A stretch of DNA of 9,696 bases from the NCBI GenBank assembly GCA_040394195.1, contig JBEBSR010000072.1, positions 1-9,696 of the forward strand, in the 5' to 3' direction. A program made the translations under genes and the position numbers. Shown here in pieces: positions 1-7,100 of the stretch (positions within the stretch are counted from its first letter, which is position 1; every line of letters starts with the position of its first letter). This DNA comes from Wohlfahrtiimonas larvae_A. GTDB taxonomy: Bacteria > Pseudomonadota > Gammaproteobacteria > Cardiobacteriales > Wohlfahrtiimonadaceae. The notes under the pieces are model-generated. The model did not search any database, was not told the origin of the DNA, and saw only the letters and a program-made list of their open reading frames with translations.

Positions 1-2
1 AT

Positions 3-299
3 ATTGATACTAATGATGATAAATTTGGCTTATGTAAAATAAAAAATGGTTTAAATAAAAATGATAGAAATGAGCCAGATAAAATTTATGTACTCTATTC
101 ATATTGCTGTTTCTATGTTCACGGGAATATGAACAGCGCTATAGTTCAAGAGGCGGGGTGTAAGGAATTTCCAGATTTTGATATTATTAATAGGATAGAA
201 GTAATGTCTAGTAATTATTTGAGGCTTCTTTCTGTATTATCTAAGGATATGGTTTTAGCAGAATATATATTAAATTTAGATAGAGCTAAGGTCACCTGA
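3..299 (+). CDS. C-terminal part of an unrecognised protein, cut by the left window edge
   Basis: The frame is open from the first bases to a TGA at 297-299, giving the last 98 residues of a longer protein whose start lies outside the window. The visible part is mostly polar and charged, with an aromatic and cysteine-rich stretch near visible residues 28-40 (YVLYSYCCFYVHG) and a helical-looking tail ending DRAKVT. I do not recognise a family. The tyrosine/histidine spacing loosely recalls helical DUF5677-like proteins, but that is only an impression. The next gene, of the RhuM family, starts 65 bases later on the same strand, so the two could be co-transcribed, although a promoter candidate lies in the gap. 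The open frame running without interruption to the window edge makes a real gene likely. Confidence 0.6.
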   Translation: MDTNDDKFGLCKIKNGLNKNDRNEPDKIYVLYSYCCFYVHGNMNSAIVQEAGCKEFPDFDIINRIEVMSSNYLRLLSVLSKDMVLAEYILNLDRAKVT

Positions 300-307
300 T
301 TTTTGTA

Positions 308-336
308 TTGAGATAAAGCCTAACAGGATTGATAAT
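308..336 (+). promoter_or_regulatory. Sigma-70 type promoter candidate for the RhuM gene
   Basis: TTGAGA (308-313) and GATAAT (331-336) each match the consensus hexamers at 5 of 6 positions with a 17-base spacer. Transcription would begin near 343, leaving a leader of about 20 bases with the ribosome-binding site GAGG at 354-357. It falls in the gap after the upstream stop codon. It is predicted by eye only. Confidence 0.45.
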
Positions 337-364
337 GATTGTATAAAATATTTGAGGCTAGTGC

Positions 365-1381
365 ATGTCTAATGAAACAAGTTTGATTTACAAAGAAAAC
401 AATAAGCAAATACAAATGATTTTCGGTGATGAAGATCAGCAAATTTGGGCGACCACCAAAGATATTGCAGATATTTTTGACGTAAACATTCGAACCATAC
501 AAGAACATATAAAGAATATTTTTGATGAAGAAGAATTGGATAGAAATTCAACAGCGCGGAAATTCCGCGTGGTTCGAAATGAAGACGGAAGAAGCGTTTC
601 AAGAGAAATTGAGCATTTTAATTTAGATGTTATTTTGTCTGTTGGCTATCGAGTGAGCAGCAAAAAGGCTACGCTATTTAGACGATGGGCTAATGATATT
701 CTGAAGTCGTATATCGAACAAGGTTATGCGATTAATGAACAGGCATTGCGAGAATCACCAGAAAAACTGAATGAATTAGCAAAGAAGATACGTGAATTAC
801 GTTTTGAAGAAAAACAAGTTTATGCAAAAGTAAGAGAATGCTTCAAAATAAGTGCTAGCGACTATGATCCAAAATCCGAAGAAATAAGAAAGGCTTTTGC
901 TTTAATCCAAAATAAACTTTATTACGCAGTGACATTAATGGTGAGTTCAGAACTGATTAACGATCGAGCTGATCATTTATCTGAGAATATGGGACTTGTT
1001 TCATTAAAAGGGCGAATTCCAACTAAAGAGGAGGTAAAAACATCAAAAAATTACCTTGGTGAAGAGGAGCTTTACAGGCTCCATTTGTTATCAGAGCAGT
1101 TTTTATTGTTTGCAGAGTCAACAGCGTTACAATCTAAAAGATTAACAATGCAAGGGTTGCTTAATCAACTAGATAGGCTTTTGTCTTTAAATGATTACCC
1201 AGTATTCAATAGATATTTTGGTGAAAAGAATAAAAAAGATGCAATAGAACATGCTCTACAGGAGCTTGAAAGATACAAATTAAGAATGAGAATAGAAGAT
1301 TTGGGTATTGAATATGATCCATATTTATTAGAAATAGGAGAGTATGATTATTTACTTTATGATGAAGTTGGGCACGAGTAA
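365..1381 (+). CDS. rhuM: RhuM-family protein (virulence RhuM family, predicted DNA-binding)
   Basis: This 338-residue protein has the full length usual for the RhuM family, first named from Salmonella pathogenicity island 3; its molecular function is not established. The N-terminal part (about 15-60) has an aspartate/isoleucine-rich segment, ATTKDIADIFDV at 29-40, that looks like a helix-turn-helix of the kind found in phage antirepressor N-termini. The most typical family block is GYRVSSKKATLFRRWAND at 94-111, followed by the 'YIEQGYAIN' segment. A second conserved half spans about 178-305: IQNKLYYA, the RADHLSENMGL stretch, SKNYL and a helical C-terminus. ATG 365 has GAGG seven bases upstream, which supports this start over the internal Met18. 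It lies directly upstream of the leader RNA and antirepressor. I infer a role in prophage regulation or as an accessory toxin-like cargo; the sequence does not distinguish these. Confidence 0.88.
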   Translation: MSNETSLIYKENNKQIQMIFGDEDQQIWATTKDIADIFDVNIRTIQEHIKNIFDEEELDRNSTARKFRVVRNEDGRSVSREIEHFNLDVILSVGYRVSSKKATLFRRWANDILKSYIEQGYAINEQALRESPEKLNELAKKIRELRFEEKQVYAKVRECFKISASDYDPKSEEIRKAFALIQNKLYYAVTLMVSSELINDRADHLSENMGLVSLKGRIPTKEEVKTSKNYLGEEELYRLHLLSEQFLLFAESTALQSKRLTMQGLLNQLDRLLSLNDYPVFNRYFGEKNKKDAIEHALQELERYKLRMRIEDLGIEYDPYLLEIGEYDYLLYDEVGHE

Positions 1382-1409
1382 TTGACATCCTCCCAATTTC
1401 AGCTATCAT
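1382..1409 (+). promoter_or_regulatory. Strong sigma-70 type promoter for the antirepressor leader
   Basis: A perfect TTGACA (1382-1387) is followed after 16 bases by TATCAT (1404-1409, 5 of 6). It begins directly after the RhuM stop codon and would start transcription near 1416, upstream of the structured leader. This is the best promoter match in the window. The bases TTGACATCCTCCC also resemble the end sequence of some IS200/IS605 elements, but the matching hairpin is absent here. Confidence 0.6.
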
Positions 1410-1414
1410 TTACT

Positions 1415-1430
1415 TAGCTCAAATGAGCTA
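1415..1430. promoter_or_regulatory. Palindrome over the predicted transcription start: possible operator
   Basis: TAGCTC (1415-1420) and GAGCTA (1425-1430) form a perfect 6-bp inverted repeat with a 4-base gap. It lies 5 bases after the -10 hexamer, exactly over the expected start of transcription, where a bound repressor would block initiation. No matching copy was noticed elsewhere, so the operator role is inference from position and symmetry. Confidence 0.35.
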
Positions 1431-1449
1431 GAGGTCTGAAAACCTTTAA

Positions 1450-1640
1450 CCGTCAGCGGATAACCGCTACCCCGAAAGATTGCGGTATTTTTATGCCTAG
1501 CGTTTGTACTTTGTGTGTGCATGTTAGCAAAAAATTACTTCTTTGGTCGGGAGGGTAACTAATACAATACCCTTGCGGAAATACGTTACAGTAGTCTGAC
1601 GGCTACTTTTCAGCCTCCCGATCGCCCTATATGGGTTTTT
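1450..1640 (+). ncRNA. C4/IsrK-like antisense leader RNA controlling the antirepressor
   Basis: The 280-base gap between RhuM and the antirepressor holds a structured leader of the type known as C4 RNA in phages P1/P7 and IsrK in Salmonella Gifsy-1, which limits antirepressor synthesis. An 8-bp perfect stem joins TCGGGAGG (1547-1554) and CCTCCCGA (1614-1621) and encloses a hairpin AGTAG-8-CTACT (1590-1607). The 8-base loop of that hairpin contains CTGACGG (1596-1602), complementary to CCGTCAG at 1450-1456. A further hairpin is possible at ACCGC/GCGGT (1463-1467 with 1482-1486). Bases 1535-1544 (TTACTTCTTT) can pair over 10 positions, with one G-U, with 1647-1656 (AAAGGAGTAA), the ribosome-binding site of the antirepressor. 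CCC-TATAT-GGG followed by five T (1625-1640) may mark the 3' end. The exact ends and processing are not visible. The family call rests on layout, structure and recalled resemblance. Confidence 0.65.
1493..1558 (+). CDS. Possible 21-residue leader peptide inside the antisense RNA
   Basis: An ATG at 1493 opens a short frame, MPSVCTLCVHVSKKLLLWSG plus one glycine, ending TAA at 1556-1558. The C4/IsrK type of leader often carries small frames upstream of the antirepressor, and translation across 1535-1544 would interfere with the proposed antisense pairing. There is no convincing ribosome-binding site before this ATG, and the frame is also open upstream back to a TGA at 1424, so expression is doubtful. 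Confidence 0.2.
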   Translation: MPSVCTLCVHVSKKLLLWSGG

Positions 1641-1661
1641 AAAAGAAAAGGAGTAAGTAGC

Positions 1662-2486
1662 ATGAAAACATTATCATTTAACGGTAAAACAATCGAAATA
1701 TTCAAAGAAGATGATCAGGTTTGGATTACATCTAAGGAATTAGCACGCGCTCTTGATTATCAAAATCATAAATCAGTAGCAAACTTATACAATTCTAATC
1801 ATGATGAGTTTACACCATCAATGACATTGGTCACTGAAACGATGACCAACGGTATAAACAATAGTTTACGCAGCATATCAACTAGAATTTTCTCTCTACG
1901 TGGATGCCATTTAATAGCAATGTTTGCACGAACAGAAGTTGCGAAACAGTTTAGAAAATGGGTATTAGATTTAATTGAAAATCATACTAAACCTGATTAC
2001 TCAGTAGAAAAGACTATCTCCGTAGCGCAAGCAGAAATAATCAGTAAAGCAGTTGAAAGCCTATGTCGTGATAAAGGCATTAGCTGGCAAGAAGTTTACC
2101 CAGTTCTACATACTGAGTTTAATGTAAGAAGCTATACAGAAATTCTTGAAAAGGATTTTGATAGAGTTTTAGCAATGCTGAACTATAAACGTCCATATTC
2201 TTCTTACAATCCTGAAGATGCATTAAGAGTAAATACAGTGGCTTTAGCTGTTCACATGATTTGGGTTTCAGTTTGGTTTGAAGAGTATGAAACTGCGCTC
2301 AGAAAGTTTAATAATCGATTGGGAGCAACATTAACAGATCGTTTTAGAGATGGGCGAGGTGTAGCTAAAAGCCTTCTGAGAGAATATGGTATGACTGACA
2401 AGATCCCACAGATTCCAAAGGATTTTCCTTGGGGTGGCGAATATTGGGAGCAAGACAATTCACTTAAGCAGCTCAATTTATTGTAG
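1662..2486 (+). CDS. ant: Phage antirepressor, BRO-N domain plus ORF6C/P22-AR-like C-terminus
   Basis: The 274-residue product has a BRO-type N-terminal domain (about 1-108): an opening LSFNGKTIEIF strand pair, WITSKELARALDY at 21-33, and the diagnostic FSLRGCHLIAMFARTEVAKQ block at 77-96, followed by FRKWVLDLI. The C-terminal part (about 115-180), with ISVAQAEIISKAVESLC and FNVRSYTEILEKDFDRVL, resembles the ORF6C / P22 antirepressor C-terminal type; residues 181-274 are not recognised. Such proteins bind or counteract the phage repressor and so trigger or tune lytic induction. ATG 1662 has AGGAG at 1649-1653 with an 8-base spacer, and this site lies inside the segment complementary to the leader RNA, so translation is probably repressed by RNA pairing. 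The stop codon overlaps the ribosome-binding site of the next small gene. Confidence 0.85.
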   Translation: MKTLSFNGKTIEIFKEDDQVWITSKELARALDYQNHKSVANLYNSNHDEFTPSMTLVTETMTNGINNSLRSISTRIFSLRGCHLIAMFARTEVAKQFRKWVLDLIENHTKPDYSVEKTISVAQAEIISKAVESLCRDKGISWQEVYPVLHTEFNVRSYTEILEKDFDRVLAMLNYKRPYSSYNPEDALRVNTVALAVHMIWVSVWFEEYETALRKFNNRLGATLTDRFRDGRGVAKSLLREYGMTDKIPQIPKDFPWGGEYWEQDNSLKQLNLL

Positions 2487-2495
2487 GAGGCAGTC

Positions 2496-2663
2496 ATGGA
2501 CGATAAAGCCTACGCACAAAAGCTCTTCAACTCGCTGGTTCGCAAAACTAATCCAAAAGACTTGAAGCAAATTATCATCATATTGGAATCAGTGGGAAAT
2601 CTACTGAGTGGTGATAATAAGCAACTAGAAGATTCACTGCGGAATATTAGACAGCAGAGATAA
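2496..2663 (+). CDS. Small 55-residue protein coupled to the antirepressor
   Basis: A 55-codon frame starts at ATG 2496. Its ribosome-binding site AGGAGG (2485-2490) overlaps the antirepressor stop codon (2484-2486), and the spacer is five bases, which points to translational coupling. The product, beginning MDDKAYAQKLFNSLVRKTNP and ending RNIRQQR, is highly charged and predicted to be helical throughout: one helix near 3-16, an isoleucine-rich helix near 21-36 (LKQIIIILESVGNLL) and a C-terminal helix. No family is recognised. A partner or regulator of the antirepressor is the simplest inference from the tight coupling. A convergent hairpin begins seven bases after its stop. Confidence 0.7.
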   Translation: MDDKAYAQKLFNSLVRKTNPKDLKQIIIILESVGNLLSGDNKQLEDSLRNIRQQR

Positions 2664-2687
2664 AAGAAAAGCCCCTGAAAAGGGGCT
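2661..2687 (-). terminator. Rho-independent terminator of the acetyltransferase gene
   Basis: AGCCCC (2670-2675) and GGGGCT (2682-2687) form a 6-bp GC-rich stem with a 6-base loop. On the minus strand it is followed by a T-rich run (the complement of 2661-2669), so it is a good terminator for the gene ending at 2712. On the plus strand the following bases are ATTCAAG, too poor in T for efficient termination, although the hairpin may still slow or process the antirepressor transcript. Confidence 0.75.
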
Positions 2688-2711
2688 ATTCAAGATTAAA
2701 GCATGATCAAG

Positions 2712-3350
2712 TTATGATAATTCATCACATAACTCTTGGAGCTCATTAAAGAAAATTCCTGCATGAAAACCATCACAAACGGCATGATGAAGTTGAATAG
2801 CAATAGGCACAAAGGTCTTATTGTCTTTAGAAAAGTATTTTCCGATAGTTACAATAGGAGTAAATAGGTTCTGAAGGCTAGAAAACTGCATACTAAAACT
2901 TGTAAAAGATATCCATGGCAGAGCGGAAATATAGAAAATATTTTCAGGTAATTCTCCTTTGGGGAAATAGCTTAAGTCATTTCCATAAAGACTTAAATCT
3001 TGATTATATTCTTGAATGAAATCTAAAATATCATGTTGATGCTCACTCCATATAGATGAAAAGCTTTTTTGTTGAGTGTGTGGAATGGTATAACTAGGAT
3101 TTATAGATTCATATACAATTAGATCGTTGTCTTTTACTGCCATTCTGAATTCAGGATGTTTATTAAACACAGTAGCAACCTTGTGTATCATAGCTGGGTA
3201 GAACTTGTATTGATTCTCTTTTACCCAAGATAGTAATTTAGTGATTTCTATTTCTGCTGTGATGCTAAAAGCATTTTGTGCATAATTTTTAAATATATTG
3301 TAGTGTTCTTTACGCACCCAAGAATCAATATCAAACTTAGAATATTTCAT
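2712..3350 (-). CDS. catA: Type A chloramphenicol O-acetyltransferase
   Basis: The 212-residue product matches the classical CAT trimer-forming enzymes (213-219 residues) over its whole length. It transfers acetyl from acetyl-CoA to the 3-hydroxyl of chloramphenicol in the cytoplasm. The family active-site signature HHAVCDGFH is at 188-196: H189 corresponds to catalytic His195 and D193 to Asp199 of the type III enzyme, and S142 in ISALPW sits at the exact spacing of Ser148. W11-x-RKEH at the N-terminus, KFYPAMIH (49-56), HPEFRMAVKD (65-74) and NPSYTIPH (84-91) are all conserved, so nothing argues for an inactive enzyme. Resemblance to CatA1 and CatP is clear but the gene is visibly diverged from both as I recall them. 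It points against its neighbours, has its own terminator, and shows no transposon or integron around it. ATG 3350 has only a weak GGTAA upstream. Confidence 0.93.
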   Translation of the reverse strand: MKYSKFDIDSWVRKEHYNIFKNYAQNAFSITAEIEITKLLSWVKENQYKFYPAMIHKVATVFNKHPEFRMAVKDNDLIVYESINPSYTIPHTQQKSFSSIWSEHQHDILDFIQEYNQDLSLYGNDLSYFPKGELPENIFYISALPWISFTSFSMQFSSLQNLFTPIVTIGKYFSKDNKTFVPIAIQLHHAVCDGFHAGIFFNELQELCDELS

Positions 3351-3382
3351 GTTTTATTACCATAATGCTGTAAGTTTAAAGG

Positions 3383-3416
3383 AATATAGCATATTAGATC
3401 TATCTTTATAGATAAA
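3383..3416 (-). promoter_or_regulatory. Weak promoter candidate and palindrome upstream of catA
   Basis: On the minus strand TTTATC (3411-3416) and TATGCT (3388-3393) are spaced by 17 bases, with an alternative -10 TATATT at 3383-3388; both matches are modest. A 6-bp inverted repeat, ATCTAT-CTTT-ATAGAT (3398-3413), sits in the spacer, and the heptamer AAAGACT is tandemly repeated at 3415-3428 just upstream. No leader peptide of the Gram-positive cat attenuation type is seen. Confidence 0.3.
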
Positions 3417-3436
3417 GACTAAAGACTAAACCTATT

Positions 3437-3462
3437 CAAAAGCCCATTAAGTTGGGTTTTTG
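3437..3462. repeat. Terminator-like 26-base element, copy 1
   Basis: AAAGCCCA and TGGGTTTT can form an 8-bp stem with one G-T pair around a TTAAGT loop, followed by a T run. The mirror on the minus strand is also followed by T residues, so it could work both ways. The same element recurs at 9437-9462 with two differences. Here it separates the acetyltransferase promoter region from the exported-protein gene. Confidence 0.6.
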
Positions 3463-3480
3463 TCGTTGCCGTTGTATTAT
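3452..3480 (+). promoter_or_regulatory. Promoter candidate for the exported-protein gene
   Basis: TTGGGT (3452-3457) and TATTAT (3475-3480, 5 of 6) are 17 bases apart. Transcription would start near 3487, ahead of the AAAGGTGG ribosome-binding site at 3498-3505. The -35 hexamer overlaps the right arm of the terminator-like element and is a weak match. Confidence 0.3.
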
Positions 3481-3508
3481 GCTCTCATTCAAATAACAAA
3501 GGTGGATT

Positions 3509-4024
3509 ATGAGATTTTTACTTGGGCTTATATTGGCTTTGTCCGTGTCGTTTGCTTGCGATCAACCGCATGAAAAGGTTGGCGGTTATAAGATTGGGTG
3601 TTATTTGAACCCTGCAAAGATGCCTTATGACAAAGGCTCTTCGGATGAAAATATAAGAGTGCTGTCAAATAACAATCTTCCTAGCAATTCTTTTTTTCAG
3701 GTAGTGGTGACAACGTTATTATTTGGAAATATCGAGAAAATTCAATTTTCTCGTTCTTATCCAGACTACACTCAATTATCGAAGGATAGATTGGTGCTAT
3801 TAAACGCAATCAATGATAGATGGGGGGAATATCAGGAGATAAGCCCTAATGTTTACTTATTTGGCAATATTGATAGCCCTGTCTTGGATCATATCGTTAT
3901 AGATGAAAGCCTGAATAGTAATACACTGAGTATCGTTTATATATCCAAGAAAATAGAAGAATATAGGAAAAAGCATTCACTTGAAGACACTATCAAAAAA
4001 ACTGAGCAGCTAATCGGGTTTTAA
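3509..4024 (+). CDS. Small exported protein of unknown function
   Basis: The 171-residue product begins with a clear signal peptide: MRFL, then a hydrophobic core (LGLILALSVSFA) and a cleavage-like SFA at 14-16. C17 follows directly, but the -3 residue is Ser rather than Leu, so this is a better fit to signal peptidase I than to a lipoprotein site. The mature part has two cysteines, C17 and C31, which could form a disulfide, and ends in a charged helix (about 147-166). No family is recognised. A ribosome-binding site AAAGGTGG precedes ATG 3509. It stands alone between terminator-like elements and just before the tape-measure gene, an arrangement typical of moron genes. An envelope role such as superinfection exclusion is possible but is only inference. 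Confidence 0.75.
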   Translation: MRFLLGLILALSVSFACDQPHEKVGGYKIGCYLNPAKMPYDKGSSDENIRVLSNNNLPSNSFFQVVVTTLLFGNIEKIQFSRSYPDYTQLSKDRLVLLNAINDRWGEYQEISPNVYLFGNIDSPVLDHIVIDESLNSNTLSIVYISKKIEEYRKKHSLEDTIKKTEQLIGF

Positions 4025-4076
4025 ACTTTAGCTGAGCGCTTAAATTCTTTATTGGATATTTTTACCTCTTAAACAC

Positions 4077-4099
4077 AACCGCTTAATTGCGGTTTTTTT
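4077..4099 (+). terminator. Rho-independent terminator directly before the tape-measure gene
   Basis: AACCGC (4077-4082) and GCGGTT (4089-4094) form a perfect 6-bp stem with a TTAATT loop, followed by an uninterrupted T run to 4099. It ends only 18 bases before ATG 4118. No promoter fits in between, so late transcription from upstream must read through or be antiterminated to reach the tape-measure gene. Confidence 0.8.
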
Positions 4100-4117
4100 A
4101 CGCCAAAAGGAAAAGCA

Positions 4118-7100
4118 ATGTCAGAAGAAATTGGAATGTATATTAATGTTAGAGCCAAAGGTATTGCACAGGCTGATAATGAGCTAGAAAAACTTGCCAA
4201 TACGGCTGAGAATGTCGAGAAGAAAGCGCAAAAGCTTGGAATGACATTTGATTCTTATAACAAAACGCTAAAAGGATTGCAGTCAGTTGCAAAGGCTGCA
4301 GGAGCAAGCCAAGATGTTCTTGCGAGTTCAAATTTGCGTGTATCACAAACTGCAAATACGCTTGTTGATGCCAATGGTAATGTCATTGCTTCATTAAAAC
4401 GTGTGAGTGATACGGCACAACAGGCAGGCATGGGTATGGGTGATTATTTCAAGCGCTTAGAAAGCATGAAGCGTTCTGCCTATACGACAGGAATGAGCCA
4501 AAAAGAGTTGGCAAACTCATATTTAACAGTCACGCAGGGCGCTTATCATCTAACCAATGCTAATGGCGAAATTGTGCGCTCATTGTCACGTACAAAAGAT
4601 GGCATGAAAAGTGCAGCCGAAGAGGCTAATAGATTAAATCAAGTTAATGGGTCATTAATTAGTTCATTTGATGGGTTAAAAGTTGCTATTACTGGATACT
4701 TATCTATTCAGACAGCCAACAAGATCATTGGCATGGCTGATTCAATGACGATATTGAACAACCAAATTAAACTTGTAACAAATAGCCAGCAAGAAGCAAA
4801 AGAGGTTCAGTCTGAATTAATCAGCATCTCAAATAGTACATTTGCAAGTTTAGAATCAACAACAAAGCTCTATACTCGTACTGCACGGGCAATGTCTGCT
4901 TATGGTAAAACTCAAAAAGAAATATTAGATTTCACTGAATCTATCAACAATGCGATGCGTATTGGTGGTGTTAATGCAACAGAGCAAGCAAGCGCCTTAC
5001 TTCAATTGTCACAAGCCATGGGGGCAGGAAAATTACAAGGCGATGAATTTAAATCAATATCGACAGCCGCGCCTATTCTATTAGATTATATTGCAGATTA
5101 CATGAAAGTTAGTCGTTCTGAACTGAAAAAGCTAGGCTCAGAAGGCAAGATTACAGGCGATATCATTTTTAATGCTATGAGCCAAGCAGGCGAAGGCTTA
5201 AAAGAAATGACAAAAGGCTTGCCGGTAACATTTGAGCAATCATTGGTAACGCTTAGAAATGAATCTATGTCGCTAGCGGATGAATTGCTCAATGGTACGG
5301 GGGTAATAAAAGGGCTAAGCGATACAGTGGGCTTTCTTGCTAATAATTTAAATGTGGTACTTATCCCTGCTGGATTGTTAGGCGTTACAATGGCTGGGAA
5401 ACTAACGACATCATTGATTGTAAACACGGGGGCATTTTTAAAAAATGAATATGCTTCAGCAAAAGCATCTCTAGGCTTAACAAATTATTCAGCGACAGCA
5501 AGGCTAGCGGCAGCATCTTCCGCAAGCGTTTCAGTAGCATCAAGAGGTTTGGGCGGGGCTTTAAGTCTTGTTGGTGGTCCAGCTGGGTTATTAGCATCTA
5601 CCGTTATTGGGCTTAGCGCTTATGCATTAATGAGCAGGGATTCCGCAAGTGAAACATCTAGCCTTAGAAAATCGGTATCAGAATTAAGCAGTGACCTTAC
5701 AGAATTAAGTAAAAAATTTGGTGAGCTTAATAATCGCCAAAAAGAGATTAAAATTGCGCAGCTTGATATCGATGCAAGAGAATTAAGAAAAAAAGCAAGA
5801 GAGATTCAGCAGGAGATTCTAGACCTAGAGAGAGCTAGAAATTCAGAGAGATCAGGTGGATTTTTGGGTATATTTAAAGTTGATGAGGACGAGGTTGCAC
5901 GCATTTCTCGTGATCTAAAAGTAAAGCGAAATGAACTCATAGAAACGAATCAACTGATTAACAAAACAACTCAAAGCGCAAGAGAATTTCAAAACGTATT
6001 GAACAACTCAGGAGCTGATGGCTTTGTAAATACATCTAAAGACGTAGTTGATGCGCTTGCAAGCATTGATAGGGAGTACAAGAATTTATTCTTGACTGTT
6101 TCTGAAAAGCGTCTTACTGATTTCTTGGATCTAGAGCCAACAATCCAAGATTTTGTTAAGTTCAAAACGGTACTGGAGGGTATCAACGACAAGAAAGCCT
6201 CAGATAAAGAGGTAAAAAAATCATCAAGCGGAGGCAGATCAGACCCATTCACAGATAGACTAAAATCACTTTCTCAAGAATTGAGTAGCTTACAGGCTCT
6301 TAACCTTGAATATGCGAAATATGGTGATGTTAGTAAGTACAATGCTGCAAAAGAACTAACATTAGAGTTTACGAATCAGTCTAGTGCTTTGTATAAAGTA
6401 TCACATGCTCAAAAGGCAGTTTTGATGCTTCAAGCTCAATCATTGGATAGCCAAAAGCAACTCAATGAGATTTTAATGCTTAGCAATGACTACAGCAAAG
6501 ATTTCGATGATATGAGGTTTGAAATTGAGTTGATTGGCAAAACTCAAGACGCTATTAAACAATTAACATTTACGTACGAGCTAGAAAAACGAGCGAAAGA
6601 GCTTAGCATTGGCATGAGTGCTGAAAATATTGCAAAACTTCAGGAAGAAACAGCAGGGATTTTGCAGCAGAAAGCAGCAGTTGAAGCATTGAGAGCGATT
6701 AAAGAAAATGATGCATTAGGTGGCATTGGCGATGGCGTTAGAAAGTCTATTGAAGAAGCAGGAAAAGTTCGTGATCAGTGGGCAGAAGCTAGTAAGTTTG
6801 CTTTTGATAGTATGGCTGATTCGTTTGCAAGTTTTGCAAGTGGCACACGGGTCGATTTCAGGCAGATGACAGTATCAATCCTTCAAGATTTATCAAAAAT
6901 ATTAATTAAGGCTTCAATTGTGAATGCAATGGCAGGCATGAAAGATGCAGGAGGTATTTTGGGAGCAATTGGAAGCGCCTTTGCTGGTAAAGCTAATGGC
7001 GGAATTGTTTATGCTAACGGTGGTGTCGTTGGCTTTGAAAGCGGTGGCTACACTGGCATAGGTGGAAAATACGAACCCGCAGGAATTGTTCACAAAGGCG

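Noticed and set aside
1382..1394. TTGACATCCTCCC resembles the terminal sequence of some IS200/IS605 elements.
   Set aside because: The usual following GC-rich hairpin and any transposase gene are missing, and the bases are better explained as a -35 hexamer.
2252..2497. An 81-residue minus-strand frame over the antirepressor 3' end.
   Set aside because: Antisense shadow of a recognised gene; no start signals and no family.
3351..3508. Gram-positive style leader-peptide attenuation of the acetyltransferase gene.
   Set aside because: No short frame with a ribosome-binding site and a hairpin covering the catA start is seen; only a small palindrome in the promoter region.
4025..4117. A frameshifted tail assembly chaperone just before the tape measure.
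   Set aside because: The 93-base gap has no such frame, only a terminator and ribosome-binding site, and the gene before it encodes an exported protein.
5098..5427. A 109-residue minus-strand frame inside the tape-measure gene, and other minus-strand frames there.
   Set aside because: They lie wholly inside a well-supported gene, lack ribosome-binding sites and read as low-complexity shadows.
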